Shown here: positions 51,417 to 61,003 of the stretch, piece after piece
Position numbering within the stretch: position 1 is the stretch's first letter
Layout: every line of letters starts with the position of its first letter
Assembly: GCF_020179755.1 (NCBI RefSeq)
Contig: NZ_JAIUCY010000001.1
Span: forward strand, 682,001-746,000
Direction of reading: 5' to 3'
Length of the DNA stretch: 64,000 nt
Source: Herbaspirillum sp. alder98
GTDB lineage: Bacteria; Pseudomonadota; Gammaproteobacteria; Burkholderiales; Burkholderiaceae_D
The notes under the pieces: model-generated
What the model saw: the letters and a program-made list of their open reading frames with translations, nothing else
Told to the model about the DNA's origin: nothing
Databases searched by the model: none
Program-made: the position numbers and the translations under genes

Positions 51417-52400
51417 TTACTTCGCCATGCCCAAGGTCTTGAGGATGGTGCCCATGTCGGCGTCGCTCTTGTCCATGAACTTGCCGAACTCTGCCGAATC
51501 GGCATACGTCACGCCAAAGCCGCGCCCGCTCATGAAGTCCTTGTATTCGCGGCTGTCATAGATCTTCTTCAGGCTGGCCGAAAGCTTGGCCTGGATATCG
51601 GCCGGCAAGCCCTTGGGCGCGACGATGCCGCGCCAGGCGCCATTGGTCCAGGTGCTGTTGGTCAGGCTCTTGAGGGTCGGCACCTTGGGATAGAGCGCGG
51701 CCGGTTCGTTGGCCATCACCACCAGCGGACGCGCCTTGCCGGCATCGATCAGCGAACGCGCCTCGGGCAGCGAAGCGGCCACGATCTCAACCCCGCCGGC
51801 GGCCAGGTCGACCATCGCGGGGGCGGCGCCGTTGGAGGGCACGAAGCGCACGTCCTTGGGATCGAGCTTCAAGTCCTTCAGCATGCCCGACAGCCCCAGG
51901 TGCCAGATGCCGCCCAGGCCGGTGCCGGAGGCCTTAAGCTTGCCCTTGTTGGCCTGGATCGCCTTGAACAGGTCATCGAAGGTCTTGTAGGGCGAATCGG
52001 CGGCCACCGTCAGCGCGGCGGGATCGAAGTTCATCAGCGCCAGGGGCGTGAAATCGCGCGGGTTGAGCTTGGTCAGGCCCTGGTGATGCATCATCGCGAT
52101 CTCGACCGTGGCGATACCGATGGTGTAGCCGTCGGGTGCGGCGCCGGCAATCGCCTGATGTCCCACCACGCCGTTGCCGCCGGTGCGATTGACCACATTG
52201 ACCGGTTGTCCCAGATCCTTCTCGAGCAAGGTGCCGATGATGCGTGCGGTGGCATCGGTACCGCCGCCGGCGCCCCATGGCACCACCAGCGTCACCGGTC
52301 GCTCCGGCCACGCGGCATAGGCCGGCAATGCTGCGCCCAGGCTACAGCCAACGGCCATCGCCACCATCGTCTTGATCAACGTTCTGCGTGCAAAAGTCAT
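51417..52400 (-). CDS. tctC: Bug-type periplasmic receptor of the tripartite tricarboxylate transporter
   Basis: The product is 327 residues. A signal peptide (MTFARRTLIKTMVAMAVGCSLGAALPAYA, with a twin-Arg-like pair) is followed by the Bug-family start WPERPVTLVVPWGAGGGTDATARII and the second conserved segment NRTGGNGVVGHQAIAGAAPDGYTIG. These form the pocket for a small carboxylate. GGAGGAG precedes ATG 52400. It is the first gene of the leftward unit. Bug receptors bind malate, citrate, nicotinate and similar acids; the ligand here is unknown. Confidence 0.92.
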   Translation of the reverse strand: MTFARRTLIKTMVAMAVGCSLGAALPAYAAWPERPVTLVVPWGAGGGTDATARIIGTLLEKDLGQPVNVVNRTGGNGVVGHQAIAGAAPDGYTIGIATVEIAMMHHQGLTKLNPRDFTPLALMNFDPAALTVAADSPYKTFDDLFKAIQANKGKLKASGTGLGGIWHLGLSGMLKDLKLDPKDVRFVPSNGAAPAMVDLAAGGVEIVAASLPEARSLIDAGKARPLVVMANEPAALYPKVPTLKSLTNSTWTNGAWRGIVAPKGLPADIQAKLSASLKKIYDSREYKDFMSGRGFGVTYADSAEFGKFMDKSDADMGTILKTLGMAK

Positions 52401-52633
52401 GTCTCCTCCGGTATCAGGGGCGCAGAAAGGCTTTGGCGTAGGACTTTGCCTCCCTGCAGCTGTGACCTGCGTGGATTGTGATAGCGGTATTGCGCAGGTT
52501 TCCGGTGCCTTGCAGCTTGTTATTGTGTTTGTCTCGGTATTTCTTGTTATCGCTGGCCAGCAGGCGCTTGTACCCTTTGGAACATTTTTCCAACATTGCG
52601 CTGGCAGCAACGAGTAATGCGCCAGCGGTCATG

Positions 52634-52644
52634 TGGTCAGACCA
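52634..52644. promoter_or_regulatory. FCD/GntR operator TGGT-CAG-ACCA
   Basis: This perfect 4-3-4 palindrome is ~235 bases upstream of tctC and fits TNGTNNNACNA, the FadR/LldR/GlcC-type consensus. The GntR gene of the tct unit (47203-48099) is the likely source of the regulator. Confidence 0.6.
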
Positions 52645-52865
52645 GCGCATTGAGAATTTCACATCCGATAGCGAGTGTCAAGGACGAAAAAAACGCGGCG
52701 AAAGATTCATCGATACCGCGTCGCAACAAATCATGCATCGCAGAAAGTCTTCTCTGAAGCGATGATTGGCCTGCCTCCACTAGCGAGCCCGGATTCGATC
52801 CGATGCTGCATCGACGCAATAAAAAATGCGAGTAATTGCAGCGTTGCAAGCACATCATTGGGTTT

Positions 52866-52876
52866 TGGTATTACCA
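52866..52876. promoter_or_regulatory. FCD/GntR operator TGGT-ATT-ACCA
   Basis: A second perfect 4-3-4 palindrome of the same class is 232 bases from the first, in the gap between two divergent units. Paired sites at this distance could support looping or control of both directions. Confidence 0.55.
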
Positions 52877-53372
52877 CTTGACCAAACCGGAAACGGTGCA
52901 ATAGACTCGCAGCCAATCGAACAAAGTCCTGTCCCGCAAACGCCTTGAGCGATGCGAGGAACAGACGGCACCACGACCCAGGCGGTAGCGCAAGCCACCG
53001 GCATCAGGCATGGAGACAATCTTGGCAACTGCAGCAATGACCGCGCATCCCTGGTCGCATGGCAGCTGGACCCACGCTGTCGTGGCGACCCTGCCGACGA
53101 CCACGCGTGCACGTCGCGCACTGCATCGCGCCTCGTCGTTCGGTTCGTTGCTGGCTTACATGCTGATCGACTTTTCCCGCTATTTCTTTGACCAGGGCGA
53201 CAGGCAATCCTGACGCCCCGAGGCGACCCCGCTAGCGCGTGCAACCGGCGCGCAGCGACACGCACGGCAACTGAAGACAGCGCCGTTTCGCACCGCGAAC
53301 GGCATATTGATGCACCTGAGGTCGACCACGTCCGTTGAGGCATGGTCGCGCCCGTCATCGAGGCAATCCCAA

Positions 53373-55103
53373 ATGACTGACGCAACAAAAAAACTTACCC
53401 GTCGCAGCCAGGCCTGGTTTGGCCGGCAGGACCGCGATGGCTTCATCTACCGCTCCTGGGTCAAGAACCGCGGCATCCCGCACGACCAGTTCGATGGTCG
53501 TCCAGTGATCGGCATCTGCAATACCTACTCTGAACTGACACCCTGCAATTCGCACTTCCGCGCCCTGGCCGAACAGGTCAAGATCGGCATCTGGGAAGCT
53601 GGTGGTTTTCCGCTCGAGTTTCCCGTGATGTCGCTGGGCGAGACCTTGCTGCGCCCTACCGCCATGCTGTACCGCAACCTGGCCAGCATGGACGTCGAGG
53701 AGTCGATCCGCGCCAACCCGCTCGACGGCGTGGTGCTGCTCATGGGATGCGACAAGACCACCCCTGCGCTGCTGATGGGCGCGTCATCGGTCGACGTGCC
53801 GACCATCGGCGTGTCGGGCGGCCCGATGCTGTCGGGTAAATACCGTGGTCGCGAAATCGGTTCCGGCACCGGCGTATGGCAGATGTCGGAAGACGTGCGC
53901 GGCGGCAAGATGACGCAGGAAGAATTCTTCGAAGCCGAAAGCTGCATGCACCGCTCGCACGGGCACTGCATGACCATGGGCACGGCTTCCACCATGGCCA
54001 GCATGGTCGAGGCGCTGGGCGTGGGCTTGCCGCACAACGCCGCCATTCCCGCCGTGGATGCGCGCCGCAATGTACTGGCCCGCAGCGCCGGTCGCCGCAT
54101 CGTCGACATGGTCAAGGAAGACCTGGTGCTGTCCAAGATCCTGACCCGCCAGGCCTTCGAGAACGCCATTCGCGTCAACGCCGCCATCGGCGGCTCGACC
54201 AATGCCGTGATCCACTTGCTGGCCATCGCCGGTCGCATCGGCGTCAAGCTGGACCTGAAGGACTGGGACCATATCGGCCAGCAACTGCCGTGCCTGGTCG
54301 ACCTGCAGCCGTCCGGCAAGTACCTGATGGAAGACTTCTATTACGCGGGCGGCCTGCCGGCGGTGATCCGGCAGATGGAAAGCGTGATCGACAAGACCGC
54401 GCTGACCGCCAACGGCAACACCCTGTGGGATAACTGCAAGGACGCGCCCAACTGGAATGCCGACGTCATCCACACCTTCGACGCGCCCTTCAAGGAAGCC
54501 GCCGGGATCGCCATCCTCAAGGGCAACCTGGCGCCCGACGGCGCCGTCATCAAGCCGTCGGCGGCTACCCCCGAATTGCTCAAGCATCGCGGCCGCGCGG
54601 TAGTGTTCGAGAACAGCGACGACCTGCACCGCCGCATCGACGACGAAGACCTGGACGTGGATGAAACCTGCGTGCTGGTGCTGAAGAACTGCGGCCCCAA
54701 GGGTTACCCGGGCATGGGCGAAGCGGGCAACATGCCATTGCCACCCAAGGTACTGCGCAAAGGCATCACCGACATGGTCCGGGTGTCCGACGCCCGCATG
54801 AGCGGCACCGCCTACGGCACCGTGGTGCTGCACGTGGCGCCGGAAGCGGCCGCCGGCGGTCCGCTGGCGCTGGTGCAGAACGGCGACTTCATCGAACTCG
54901 ACGTCGAGGCGCGCCGGCTGCACCTGGACGTCAGCGACGAAGAACTGGCCCGTCGCCGCGCCGCCTGGCAACAACCCGAACCGGCTGCCACCCGCGGCTG
55001 GATCAAGCTTTACGTCGATCACGTGCAACAGGCCAACCTGGGCGCCGACCTGGATTTCCTGGTGGGCAAGAGCGGCGCTTATGTACCAAAGGATAACCAC
55101 TAA
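53373..55103 (+). CDS. IlvD/Edd-family sugar-acid dehydratase (L-arabonate dehydratase type)
   Basis: The product is 576 residues. Iron-sulfur cluster cysteines C58 (YSELTPCNSHF), C126 (LLMGCDKTTPAL) and C199 (HGHCMTMGTAST) correspond within one residue to those of the [2Fe-2S] arabonate dehydratase of Rhizobium as I recall them. The family removes water from aldonic acids (arabonate, xylonate, fuconate) to give 2-keto-3-deoxy acids. ATG 53373 gives MTDATKKLTRRSQAWFGRQDRDGF, typical of the family, though no strong ribosome site precedes it. It is first in a rightward set with a 2-hydroxyacid dehydrogenase and a sugar-type ABC importer. Confidence 0.88.
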   Translation: MTDATKKLTRRSQAWFGRQDRDGFIYRSWVKNRGIPHDQFDGRPVIGICNTYSELTPCNSHFRALAEQVKIGIWEAGGFPLEFPVMSLGETLLRPTAMLYRNLASMDVEESIRANPLDGVVLLMGCDKTTPALLMGASSVDVPTIGVSGGPMLSGKYRGREIGSGTGVWQMSEDVRGGKMTQEEFFEAESCMHRSHGHCMTMGTASTMASMVEALGVGLPHNAAIPAVDARRNVLARSAGRRIVDMVKEDLVLSKILTRQAFENAIRVNAAIGGSTNAVIHLLAIAGRIGVKLDLKDWDHIGQQLPCLVDLQPSGKYLMEDFYYAGGLPAVIRQMESVIDKTALTANGNTLWDNCKDAPNWNADVIHTFDAPFKEAAGIAILKGNLAPDGAVIKPSAATPELLKHRGRAVVFENSDDLHRRIDDEDLDVDETCVLVLKNCGPKGYPGMGEAGNMPLPPKVLRKGITDMVRVSDARMSGTAYGTVVLHVAPEAAAGGPLALVQNGDFIELDVEARRLHLDVSDEELARRRAAWQQPEPAATRGWIKLYVDHVQQANLGADLDFLVGKSGAYVPKDNH

Positions 55104-55218
55104 TAAAATGCAACATCAGTAGGTCTGAAGCGCGCGGATCAGCAAAAAATAACGCGGACGCGCCGCTTCAGAAGTAATTGCATCAGGTGGAAACAGACAA
55201 CCATCATGGAGACAGGCA

Positions 55219-56178
55219 ATGAAAGTACTGATTACCGATTACGATTTTCCCGACGTCGATCTCGAACTGGCGCTCTACAAGGCCGCCGGTGTAGAAGTGG
55301 TGACGGCGCAATGCCGCACCGAGGACGAGGTCATCGCCGCCGCCGCCGGCTGCCAGGGCTTGCTGGTGCAATATGCGCCGGTCAACGCCAAGGTGTTCGC
55401 GGCGCGCCCCGAGATCCGGATCGCCAGCCGCTACGGCGCCGGCTTCGACACCATCAATACCGCTGACGCCGCCAAGTACGGCGTGTGGGTCGGCAATTCT
55501 CCCGACTATGGCGTGGGCGAGGTATCGACCCATGCGTTGGCCATGGCGCTGGACCTGATCCGCAACATCACCGTCTACGACCGCGCCGTGAAAGCGGGCG
55601 AGTGGCACTACACCACCGCCGGCATCATCCCGCGCGCCTCCGAGATGACGCTGGGCCTGATCGGCCTGGGCCGTATCGGCAAGCGCATGGCGCACATCAG
55701 CCGCAATGTATTCAAGCGCGTCATCGCCTATGACCCCTACATCATCGACGGCGATTTCCCCGCCTATGTCGAACGGGTCGGTCGCGAAGACCTGTTCCGC
55801 CAGGCCGATGTGGTGTCGCTGCACACCCCGCTCAATGACGACACGCGCAACCTGGTCAACGGCTCGCTGCTCAAGCTGCTCAAGCCCAATAGTTACCTGG
55901 TCAACTCGGCACGCGGCGGCCTGATCAACATCGACGACCTGCTGGCGGCGCTCGAATCGAACCAGCTCAAGGGCGCCGCACTGGACGTATTGCCGGTCGA
56001 ACCACCCGAGACCGCATCGGCTATCGTCCAGCACAAGCGTGTGCTATTGTCGCCCCACGCAGCTTTCTACTCCGACGTTGCGGCGCAGGAATTGCGTCGC
56101 AAGGCGGCCCAGAACCTGATCGACTGGGACCGCACTGGACGACCCTCCTACGTCGTGGTCGAAGGCAACAAAAAATAA
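55219..56178 (+). CDS. D-isomer-specific 2-hydroxyacid dehydrogenase
   Basis: The product is 319 residues. The NAD-binding motif is GLIGLGRIGKRM (149-154 core). Catalytic R232 (NSARGGL), E261 (LPVEPPE) and H280 (LLSPHAAFYS) are in place; the His is followed by Ala-Ala, as in glyoxylate/phosphoglycerate-type enzymes. GGAGA precedes ATG 55219. It is between the dehydratase and the sugar-type importer, so it may reduce or oxidise a hydroxy acid from the same pathway. Confidence 0.9.
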   Translation: MKVLITDYDFPDVDLELALYKAAGVEVVTAQCRTEDEVIAAAAGCQGLLVQYAPVNAKVFAARPEIRIASRYGAGFDTINTADAAKYGVWVGNSPDYGVGEVSTHALAMALDLIRNITVYDRAVKAGEWHYTTAGIIPRASEMTLGLIGLGRIGKRMAHISRNVFKRVIAYDPYIIDGDFPAYVERVGREDLFRQADVVSLHTPLNDDTRNLVNGSLLKLLKPNSYLVNSARGGLINIDDLLAALESNQLKGAALDVLPVEPPETASAIVQHKRVLLSPHAAFYSDVAAQELRRKAAQNLIDWDRTGRPSYVVVEGNKK

Positions 56179-56380
56179 CTGACAGCAGAGACCAAGCCCC
56201 TTGAGCCTGAGGGGAATTCCAACACCGCCGGCGGTCATGCCGCCCGGCAGCAGCACCAGGTGTAGAGGGGACGCCCGAGATCCCCGCATCCACAATGAAT
56301 TAAAAAGAAAGAGCCGACGCCGGCCTCTGACCGAGACCGGTGCGCGGCATCAGACGAGGATACACACGAGGAGCATTTGC

Positions 56381-57466
56381 ATGGCATCAGTACAGATTCG
56401 CGCAGTCAAGAAACAATTCGGCAGCACCCAGGTCATTCGCGGCGTCGACATCGACATCGCCGATGGCGAATTCGCGGTGCTGGTGGGCCCCTCCGGGTGT
56501 GGCAAGTCGACCCTCCTGCGCATGCTGGCCGGGCTGGAAGAAATCAGCGATGGCGAGATCCTCATCGGCGGCACCGTGGTCAACGATGTGCAGCCCAAGG
56601 ATCGCGACATCGCCATGGTGTTCCAGAACTATGCGCTGTATCCGCACATGACGGTCAAGGACAATATGGCCTTCTCGCTGATGCTGGCCAAGAAGGACAA
56701 GCCGTTCATCGAGGAGCGCGTCAAGAAAGCGGCCGACATCCTGGGCCTGACGCAGTTGCTGGAACGCTATCCGCGCCAGTTGTCCGGCGGCCAGCGGCAA
56801 CGGGTGGCGATGGGCCGCGCCATCGTGCGCGATCCGCAGGTTTTCCTGTTCGACGAACCGCTGTCGAACCTCGACGCCAAGCTGCGGGTGCAGATGCGCA
56901 CCGAGATCAAGGAACTGCACCAGCGCCTGAAGACCACCTCGGTCTACGTGACCCACGACCAGATCGAAGCCATGACCATGGCCGACCAGATCGTGGTCAT
57001 GCGCGATGGCCTGGTGGAACAGCGCGGCCGTCCGCTGGACCTGTATGACTATCCATCGAACATCTTCGTGGCCGGCTTCATCGGCTCGCCCTCGATGAAC
57101 TTCATCCCCGGCACCTTGCGTCGCAATGGCGAGCGCGCCGAAGTCGAGTTCGCCGACGGCACCCGCCTGCCGGCGCCATACGGCCAGCAACTGCTGGGCA
57201 ACGACGGCCAGCGCGTGACCTATGGCGTGCGTCCCGAACACCTGTCCATCGGCGCCGCCGGCGACGGCATTGCCACCAAGGTGATCGTGGTCGAACCGAC
57301 CGGCGCCGATACCGAAGTGTTCAGCCGTTTCAACGAAGCCAGCCTGACGTCGATCTTCCGCGAGCGTCATGGTTTTGGTGCGGGCGACACGATCCACCTG
57401 GTGCCGGACCACACCCGCACGCACCTGTTCGACACCGAATCGGGCCAGACGCTGGTGCGTCGCTGA
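56381..57466 (+). CDS. Sugar-type ABC transporter ATP-binding protein (UgpC/MsmK-like)
   Basis: The product is 361 residues. Walker A is [10 protein letters not shown]-loop [10 protein letters not shown], signature [15 protein letters not shown], Walker [13 protein letters not shown] and switch His in [10 protein letters not shown]-terminal TOBE/OB regulatory domain (~240-361) follows, the MalK/UgpC layout of carbohydrate importers. GAGGAG precedes ATG 56381. Gene order is ATPase, binding protein, permease, permease. The 200-base gap before it has small hairpins but no gene. Confidence 0.92.
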   Translation: MASVQIRAVKKQFGSTQVIRGVDIDIADGEFAVLVGPSGCGKSTLLRMLAGLEEISDGEILIGGTVVNDVQPKDRDIAMVFQNYALYPHMTVKDNMAFSLMLAKKDKPFIEERVKKAADILGLTQLLERYPRQLSGGQRQRVAMGRAIVRDPQVFLFDEPLSNLDAKLRVQMRTEIKELHQRLKTTSVYVTHDQIEAMTMADQIVVMRDGLVEQRGRPLDLYDYPSNIFVAGFIGSPSMNFIPGTLRRNGERAEVEFADGTRLPAPYGQQLLGNDGQRVTYGVRPEHLSIGAAGDGIATKVIVVEPTGADTEVFSRFNEASLTSIFRERHGFGAGDTIHLVPDHTRTHLFDTESGQTLVRR

Positions 57467-57564
57467 GCCGGCAAGGCATTACCTGTAGCACCTGCAGCAA
57501 CAAGAAGAAAAGAAAACCCGCCACAGTGCGGTCCATTCGACTTTCAACCGAAGGAGTAGGAGAC

Positions 57565-58896
57565 ATGAGCAAGCTGACAAGACGCGACTTCCTGGTGAGC
57601 AGCGCCGCCGCTGCCGCCGCATCGAGCGTAGGCATGAACGCCTTCGCCGCACCGGCGGGGGCAGGTGCGGCCGACAGTATCAAATACCCCATCGAACAGG
57701 GCGCGACCTTGCGCGTGCTGCGCTGGAAGCGCTTCGTGCAGGGCGACGAAGACCTGTGGAATGCCAACGTCAAGAAATTCACCGAACTGACCGGGGTGGC
57801 CGTGCGCACCGACAGCGAAGGCTGGGAAGACGTGCGCCCCAAGGCGGCGGTGGCGGCCAACGTCGGCAGCGGACCGGACATCGTGCTGGGCTGGTTCGAT
57901 GACCCGCAACAATATCCGACCAAGCTGCTGGACCTGACCGACCTGGCCGATTCGCTCGGCAAGCGCTACGGCGGCTGGTATGACGTCTGCCGCAAGTACG
58001 GCACCAAGGACAACAAGTGGATCGCCATGCCCCTGGGCGTGATCGGCAATGCGCTGGTGTACCGTGAAAGCCAGATCAAGGCAGCCGGCTTCGAGACCAT
58101 CCCCAAGGACACCGCCGGCTTCCTGAAGCTGTGCCAGGCGCTCAAGGCCAAGAACACGCCGGTCGGCTTTGCGCTGGGCAAGGCGGTCGGCGACGCCAAC
58201 AACTGGGCGCACTGGCTGCTGTGGTCGCACGGCGGCAAGCTGGTCGACAAGAAGGGCGTGGTGGCCATCAATTCGCCAGAGACCAAGGCTGCTCTCGAAT
58301 ACGCCAAGCAGTTGTACGCGACCTTCGTGCCGGGCACCCTGTCGTGGCAGGATCCGTCCAACAACAAGGCGTACCTGGATGGCCAGATCAGCATGACGGC
58401 CAATGGCATCTCGGTGTACTACGCGGCCAAGAATTCGCCCGATGCGAAACTGCAGGATATCGGCAAGGATACGCAGCACGCGCACTTTCCGATCGGCCCG
58501 GCCGGCAAGCCGACCGAGCTGATGCAGATCACGCAGATGATGGTCTTCAAGCACACCAAGTTCCCCAATGCGGCCAAGGCCTTCGTGCAGTTCATGTTCG
58601 AGCCGGACCAGTACAACCCATGGATGAAGGCCGCCATCGGCTACGTCAGCCAACCGCTCAAGGCCTACGAGAAGAACCCGATCTGGACCGAAGACCCGAA
58701 GGCGACCGTGTACCGCGACTCGGCCTCGATCATGATCGACCACGGTCACGAAGGCCCGCTGGGCCAGGCGTCGGCGGCCTGCATGGCCGACTACGTGGTG
58801 GTCGACATGGTGGCCGAAGCGGCCAGCGGCTCGAAGACGGTGCAGCAGGCCATCGACCGCGCGTCCGATCGCGCCAAGCGCTACTACAAGACTTGA
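57565..58896 (+). CDS. Extracellular solute-binding protein (family 1, sugar type)
   Basis: The product is 443 residues. A twin-arginine signal (LTRRDFLVSSAAAAAASSVGMNAFA) indicates export of the folded protein. The mature part is a family 1 fold (LRVLRWKRFVQGDEDLWNANVKKFTELTGVAVRTDSEGWEDVRPKAAVAANVGSGPDIVLGW). AGGAGA precedes ATG 57565. It lies between the UgpC-like ATPase and the two permeases. Together with the adjacent sugar-acid dehydratase this suggests uptake of a sugar, aldonate or polyol. Confidence 0.9.
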   Translation: MSKLTRRDFLVSSAAAAAASSVGMNAFAAPAGAGAADSIKYPIEQGATLRVLRWKRFVQGDEDLWNANVKKFTELTGVAVRTDSEGWEDVRPKAAVAANVGSGPDIVLGWFDDPQQYPTKLLDLTDLADSLGKRYGGWYDVCRKYGTKDNKWIAMPLGVIGNALVYRESQIKAAGFETIPKDTAGFLKLCQALKAKNTPVGFALGKAVGDANNWAHWLLWSHGGKLVDKKGVVAINSPETKAALEYAKQLYATFVPGTLSWQDPSNNKAYLDGQISMTANGISVYYAAKNSPDAKLQDIGKDTQHAHFPIGPAGKPTELMQITQMMVFKHTKFPNAAKAFVQFMFEPDQYNPWMKAAIGYVSQPLKAYEKNPIWTEDPKATVYRDSASIMIDHGHEGPLGQASAACMADYVVVDMVAEAASGSKTVQQAIDRASDRAKRYYKT

Positions 58897-59097
58897 TGCA
58901 GTCCTGATGCGGCATTCGGTGCGGCCGGGGTCGTCGTTGGACGCCGGTCGCATCCGTTGCGCCATGCGTTCCCCGTGGGGCGAATCGGGCCGGTTGTCAG
59001 GGCCGGCCGACGCATGCGATGCATTGCATGAAGAAATGAAAAAAGCGAAAAAAGCATCCGCCGTCATGTTGCATGCGGCATAAAACAGAGGCTAATC

Positions 59098-59997
59098 ATG
59101 CTATCCCGTTTCCTGAATAACCGTAACGTCCTGGGCATGTTGTTCATGGCCCCGGCCGTGATCCTGCTGGTGGTCTTCCTGACCTACCCGCTGGGGCTCG
59201 GCATCTGGCTGGGCTTCACCGATACCAAGATCGGTGGCGAAGGCAGCTTCGTGGGCCTGGACAACTATGCCTATCTGCTGGGCGATTCACTGGCCCAGCT
59301 GTCGTTGTTCAATACCCTGTTCTACACCATCAGCGCCAGCATCCTGAAGTTTGCGCTGGGCCTGTGGCTGGCCGTGCTGCTCAACAAGAACGTGCCGCTG
59401 AAGACCTTCTTCCGCGCCATCGTGCTGCTGCCCTGGATTGTCCCGACCGCCCTGTCGGCGCTGGCGTTCTGGTGGCTGTATGACGCGCAGTTCTCGGTGA
59501 TCAGCTGGGCGCTGGTCAAGATGGGCCTGATCGATCATTACATCGACTTCCTGGGCGACCCATGGAATGCACGCTGGTCGACCGTGTTTGCCAACGTCTG
59601 GCGCGGTATTCCGTTCGTGGCGATCTCGCTGCTGGCGGGCCTGCAGACCATCTCGCCTTCGCTGTATGAAGCGGCGGCCATCGATGGCGCCAAGCCGTGG
59701 CAGCAGTTCCGCTACGTGACGCTGCCGCTGCTGACGCCGATCATCGCCGTGGTGATGACGTTCTCGGTGCTGTTCACCTTCACCGACTTCCAGCTGATCT
59801 ATGTGCTGACACGCGGTGGTCCGCTCAACGCCACGCACCTGATGGCAACGCTGTCGTTCCAGCGTGCGATCCCCGGTGGCGCATTGGGCGAAGGCGCGGC
59901 CATGGCAACCTACATGATCCCGTTCCTGCTGGCAGCCATCATGTTCTCGTACTTCGGCCTGCAACGTCGCGGCTGGCAACAGGGAGGTGACAAATAA
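59098..59997 (+). CDS. Sugar-type ABC transporter permease 1 (MalF/UgpA-like)
   Basis: The product is 299 residues with six helices. The EAA loop is YEAAAIDGAKPWQQFRYVTLPLLTPIIAVV, and the start (MLFMAPAVILLVVFLTYPLGLGIWLGFTD) is typical. Its TAA stop shares one base with the next ATG (TAATG). The 201-base gap upstream of it holds no gene. Confidence 0.92.
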   Translation: MLSRFLNNRNVLGMLFMAPAVILLVVFLTYPLGLGIWLGFTDTKIGGEGSFVGLDNYAYLLGDSLAQLSLFNTLFYTISASILKFALGLWLAVLLNKNVPLKTFFRAIVLLPWIVPTALSALAFWWLYDAQFSVISWALVKMGLIDHYIDFLGDPWNARWSTVFANVWRGIPFVAISLLAGLQTISPSLYEAAAIDGAKPWQQFRYVTLPLLTPIIAVVMTFSVLFTFTDFQLIYVLTRGGPLNATHLMATLSFQRAIPGGALGEGAAMATYMIPFLLAAIMFSYFGLQRRGWQQGGDK

Positions 59998-60878
59998 TGT
60001 CCAAGACCAAAGATGACGCAATCGAAAACCAGGGCATGGACTATCTGCAGTCGACACCGCGCCGCTGGGTGACGATCTACATTCCGCTGCTGATCTTCCT
60101 GTTCGTGCTGCTGTTTCCGTTCTACTGGATGGTGATCACGGCCTTCAAGCCCGACAACGAATTGCTGTCGCAAAGCGGCAATCCGTTCTGGGTGATCGCA
60201 CCGACCCTGGCGCACTTCAAGAAACTGCTGTTCGACACGCAGTATCCGGCCTGGCTGCTCAACACGGTGATCGTGTCGGTGGTGTCGACCTTCGTCTCGC
60301 TAGCGGCCAGCGTGTTCGCCGCCTATGCGATCGAGCGCCTGCGCTTCCAGGGTTCCAAGCAGGTCGGCCTGGGCATCTTCCTGGCGTACCTGATCCCGCC
60401 GTCGATCCTGTTCATCCCGCTGGCGGCGATCGTGTTCAAGCTGGGCCTGTTCGATACCCGCTGGGCGCTGATCCTGACCTACCCGACCTTCCTGATCCCG
60501 TTCTGCACGTGGCTCTTGATGGGGTACTTCCGCTCGATCCCGTATGAGCTCGAAGAGTGCGCGCTCATCGACGGCGCCACCCGTTGGGAGATCCTGGTCA
60601 AGATCATCCTGCCGCTGGCGGTACCGGGCCTGATCTCGGCCGGCATCTTCGCCTTCACGCTGTCGTGGAACGAGTTCATCTATGCGCTCACCTTCATCTC
60701 GTCCTCCGAGGTCAAGACGGTGCCGGTGGGGATCGTCACCGAACTGGTCGATGGCGACGTCTACCACTGGGGCGCGCTGATGGCCGGCGCCCTGCTGGGG
60801 TCGTTGCCGGTGGCGGTGGTGTATTCGTTCTTCGTCGAATACTACGTCTCGGGCATGACGGGAGCGGTCAAGGAATAA
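59997..60878 (+). CDS. Sugar-type ABC transporter permease 2 (MalG/UgpE-like)
   Basis: The product is 293 residues with six helices. The EAA loop is LEECALIDGATRWEILVKIILPLAVPGLISAG, and TLSWNEFIYALTFISS is characteristic of the second permease. A hydrophilic N-terminus (MSKTKDDAIENQGMDYL) precedes the first helix. AGGGAGG lies just upstream of the overlapping start. It is the last gene of the rightward unit, before a strong terminator. Confidence 0.92.
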   Translation: MSKTKDDAIENQGMDYLQSTPRRWVTIYIPLLIFLFVLLFPFYWMVITAFKPDNELLSQSGNPFWVIAPTLAHFKKLLFDTQYPAWLLNTVIVSVVSTFVSLAASVFAAYAIERLRFQGSKQVGLGIFLAYLIPPSILFIPLAAIVFKLGLFDTRWALILTYPTFLIPFCTWLLMGYFRSIPYELEECALIDGATRWEILVKIILPLAVPGLISAGIFAFTLSWNEFIYALTFISSSEVKTVPVGIVTELVDGDVYHWGALMAGALLGSLPVAVVYSFFVEYYVSGMTGAVKE

Positions 60879-60916
60879 ACCGACGGTCCAGGTCGGCGAT
60901 ATGGCCGGCCACCACG

Positions 60917-60957
60917 AAAAATCCCGCGTGGCTGGCAACCACGCGGGATTTTTTTGC
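60917..60957. terminator. Strong bidirectional terminator
   Basis: A 15-bp stem (AAAAATCCCGCGTGG / CCACGCGGGATTTTT) with a 7-base loop and a T-run ends the sugar-importer unit and, read leftward, the first small RTX gene. Confidence 0.93.
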
Positions 60958-61003
60958 AGCGACTTGGCGGCAGAGTCCACCCACGACATGAGCAGGATCT
61001 GGC

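Larger units (their letters stand above)
52401..53372. other. Gene-free divergent regulatory region (~970 bases)
   Basis: No frame here is convincing: the longest ones are Arg/Ser/Cys-rich, lack ribosome sites or overlap the operators. The region separates the leftward tct unit from the rightward dehydratase unit. It holds two perfect FCD-type sites at 52634 and 52866. Base composition is less GC-rich at 52450-52900 than around it, so a decayed gene is possible, but I could not reconstruct one. Confidence 0.6.

Noticed and set aside
52414..52662. 82-residue minus-strand frame upstream of tctC
   Set aside because: It lacks a clear ribosome site, contains the TGGTCAGACCA operator and matches no family I know; it reads as regulatory DNA.
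52855..53388. 177-residue minus-strand frame
   Set aside because: Arg/Ser/Cys-rich composition, no domain, and overlap with the second operator and with the dehydratase start.
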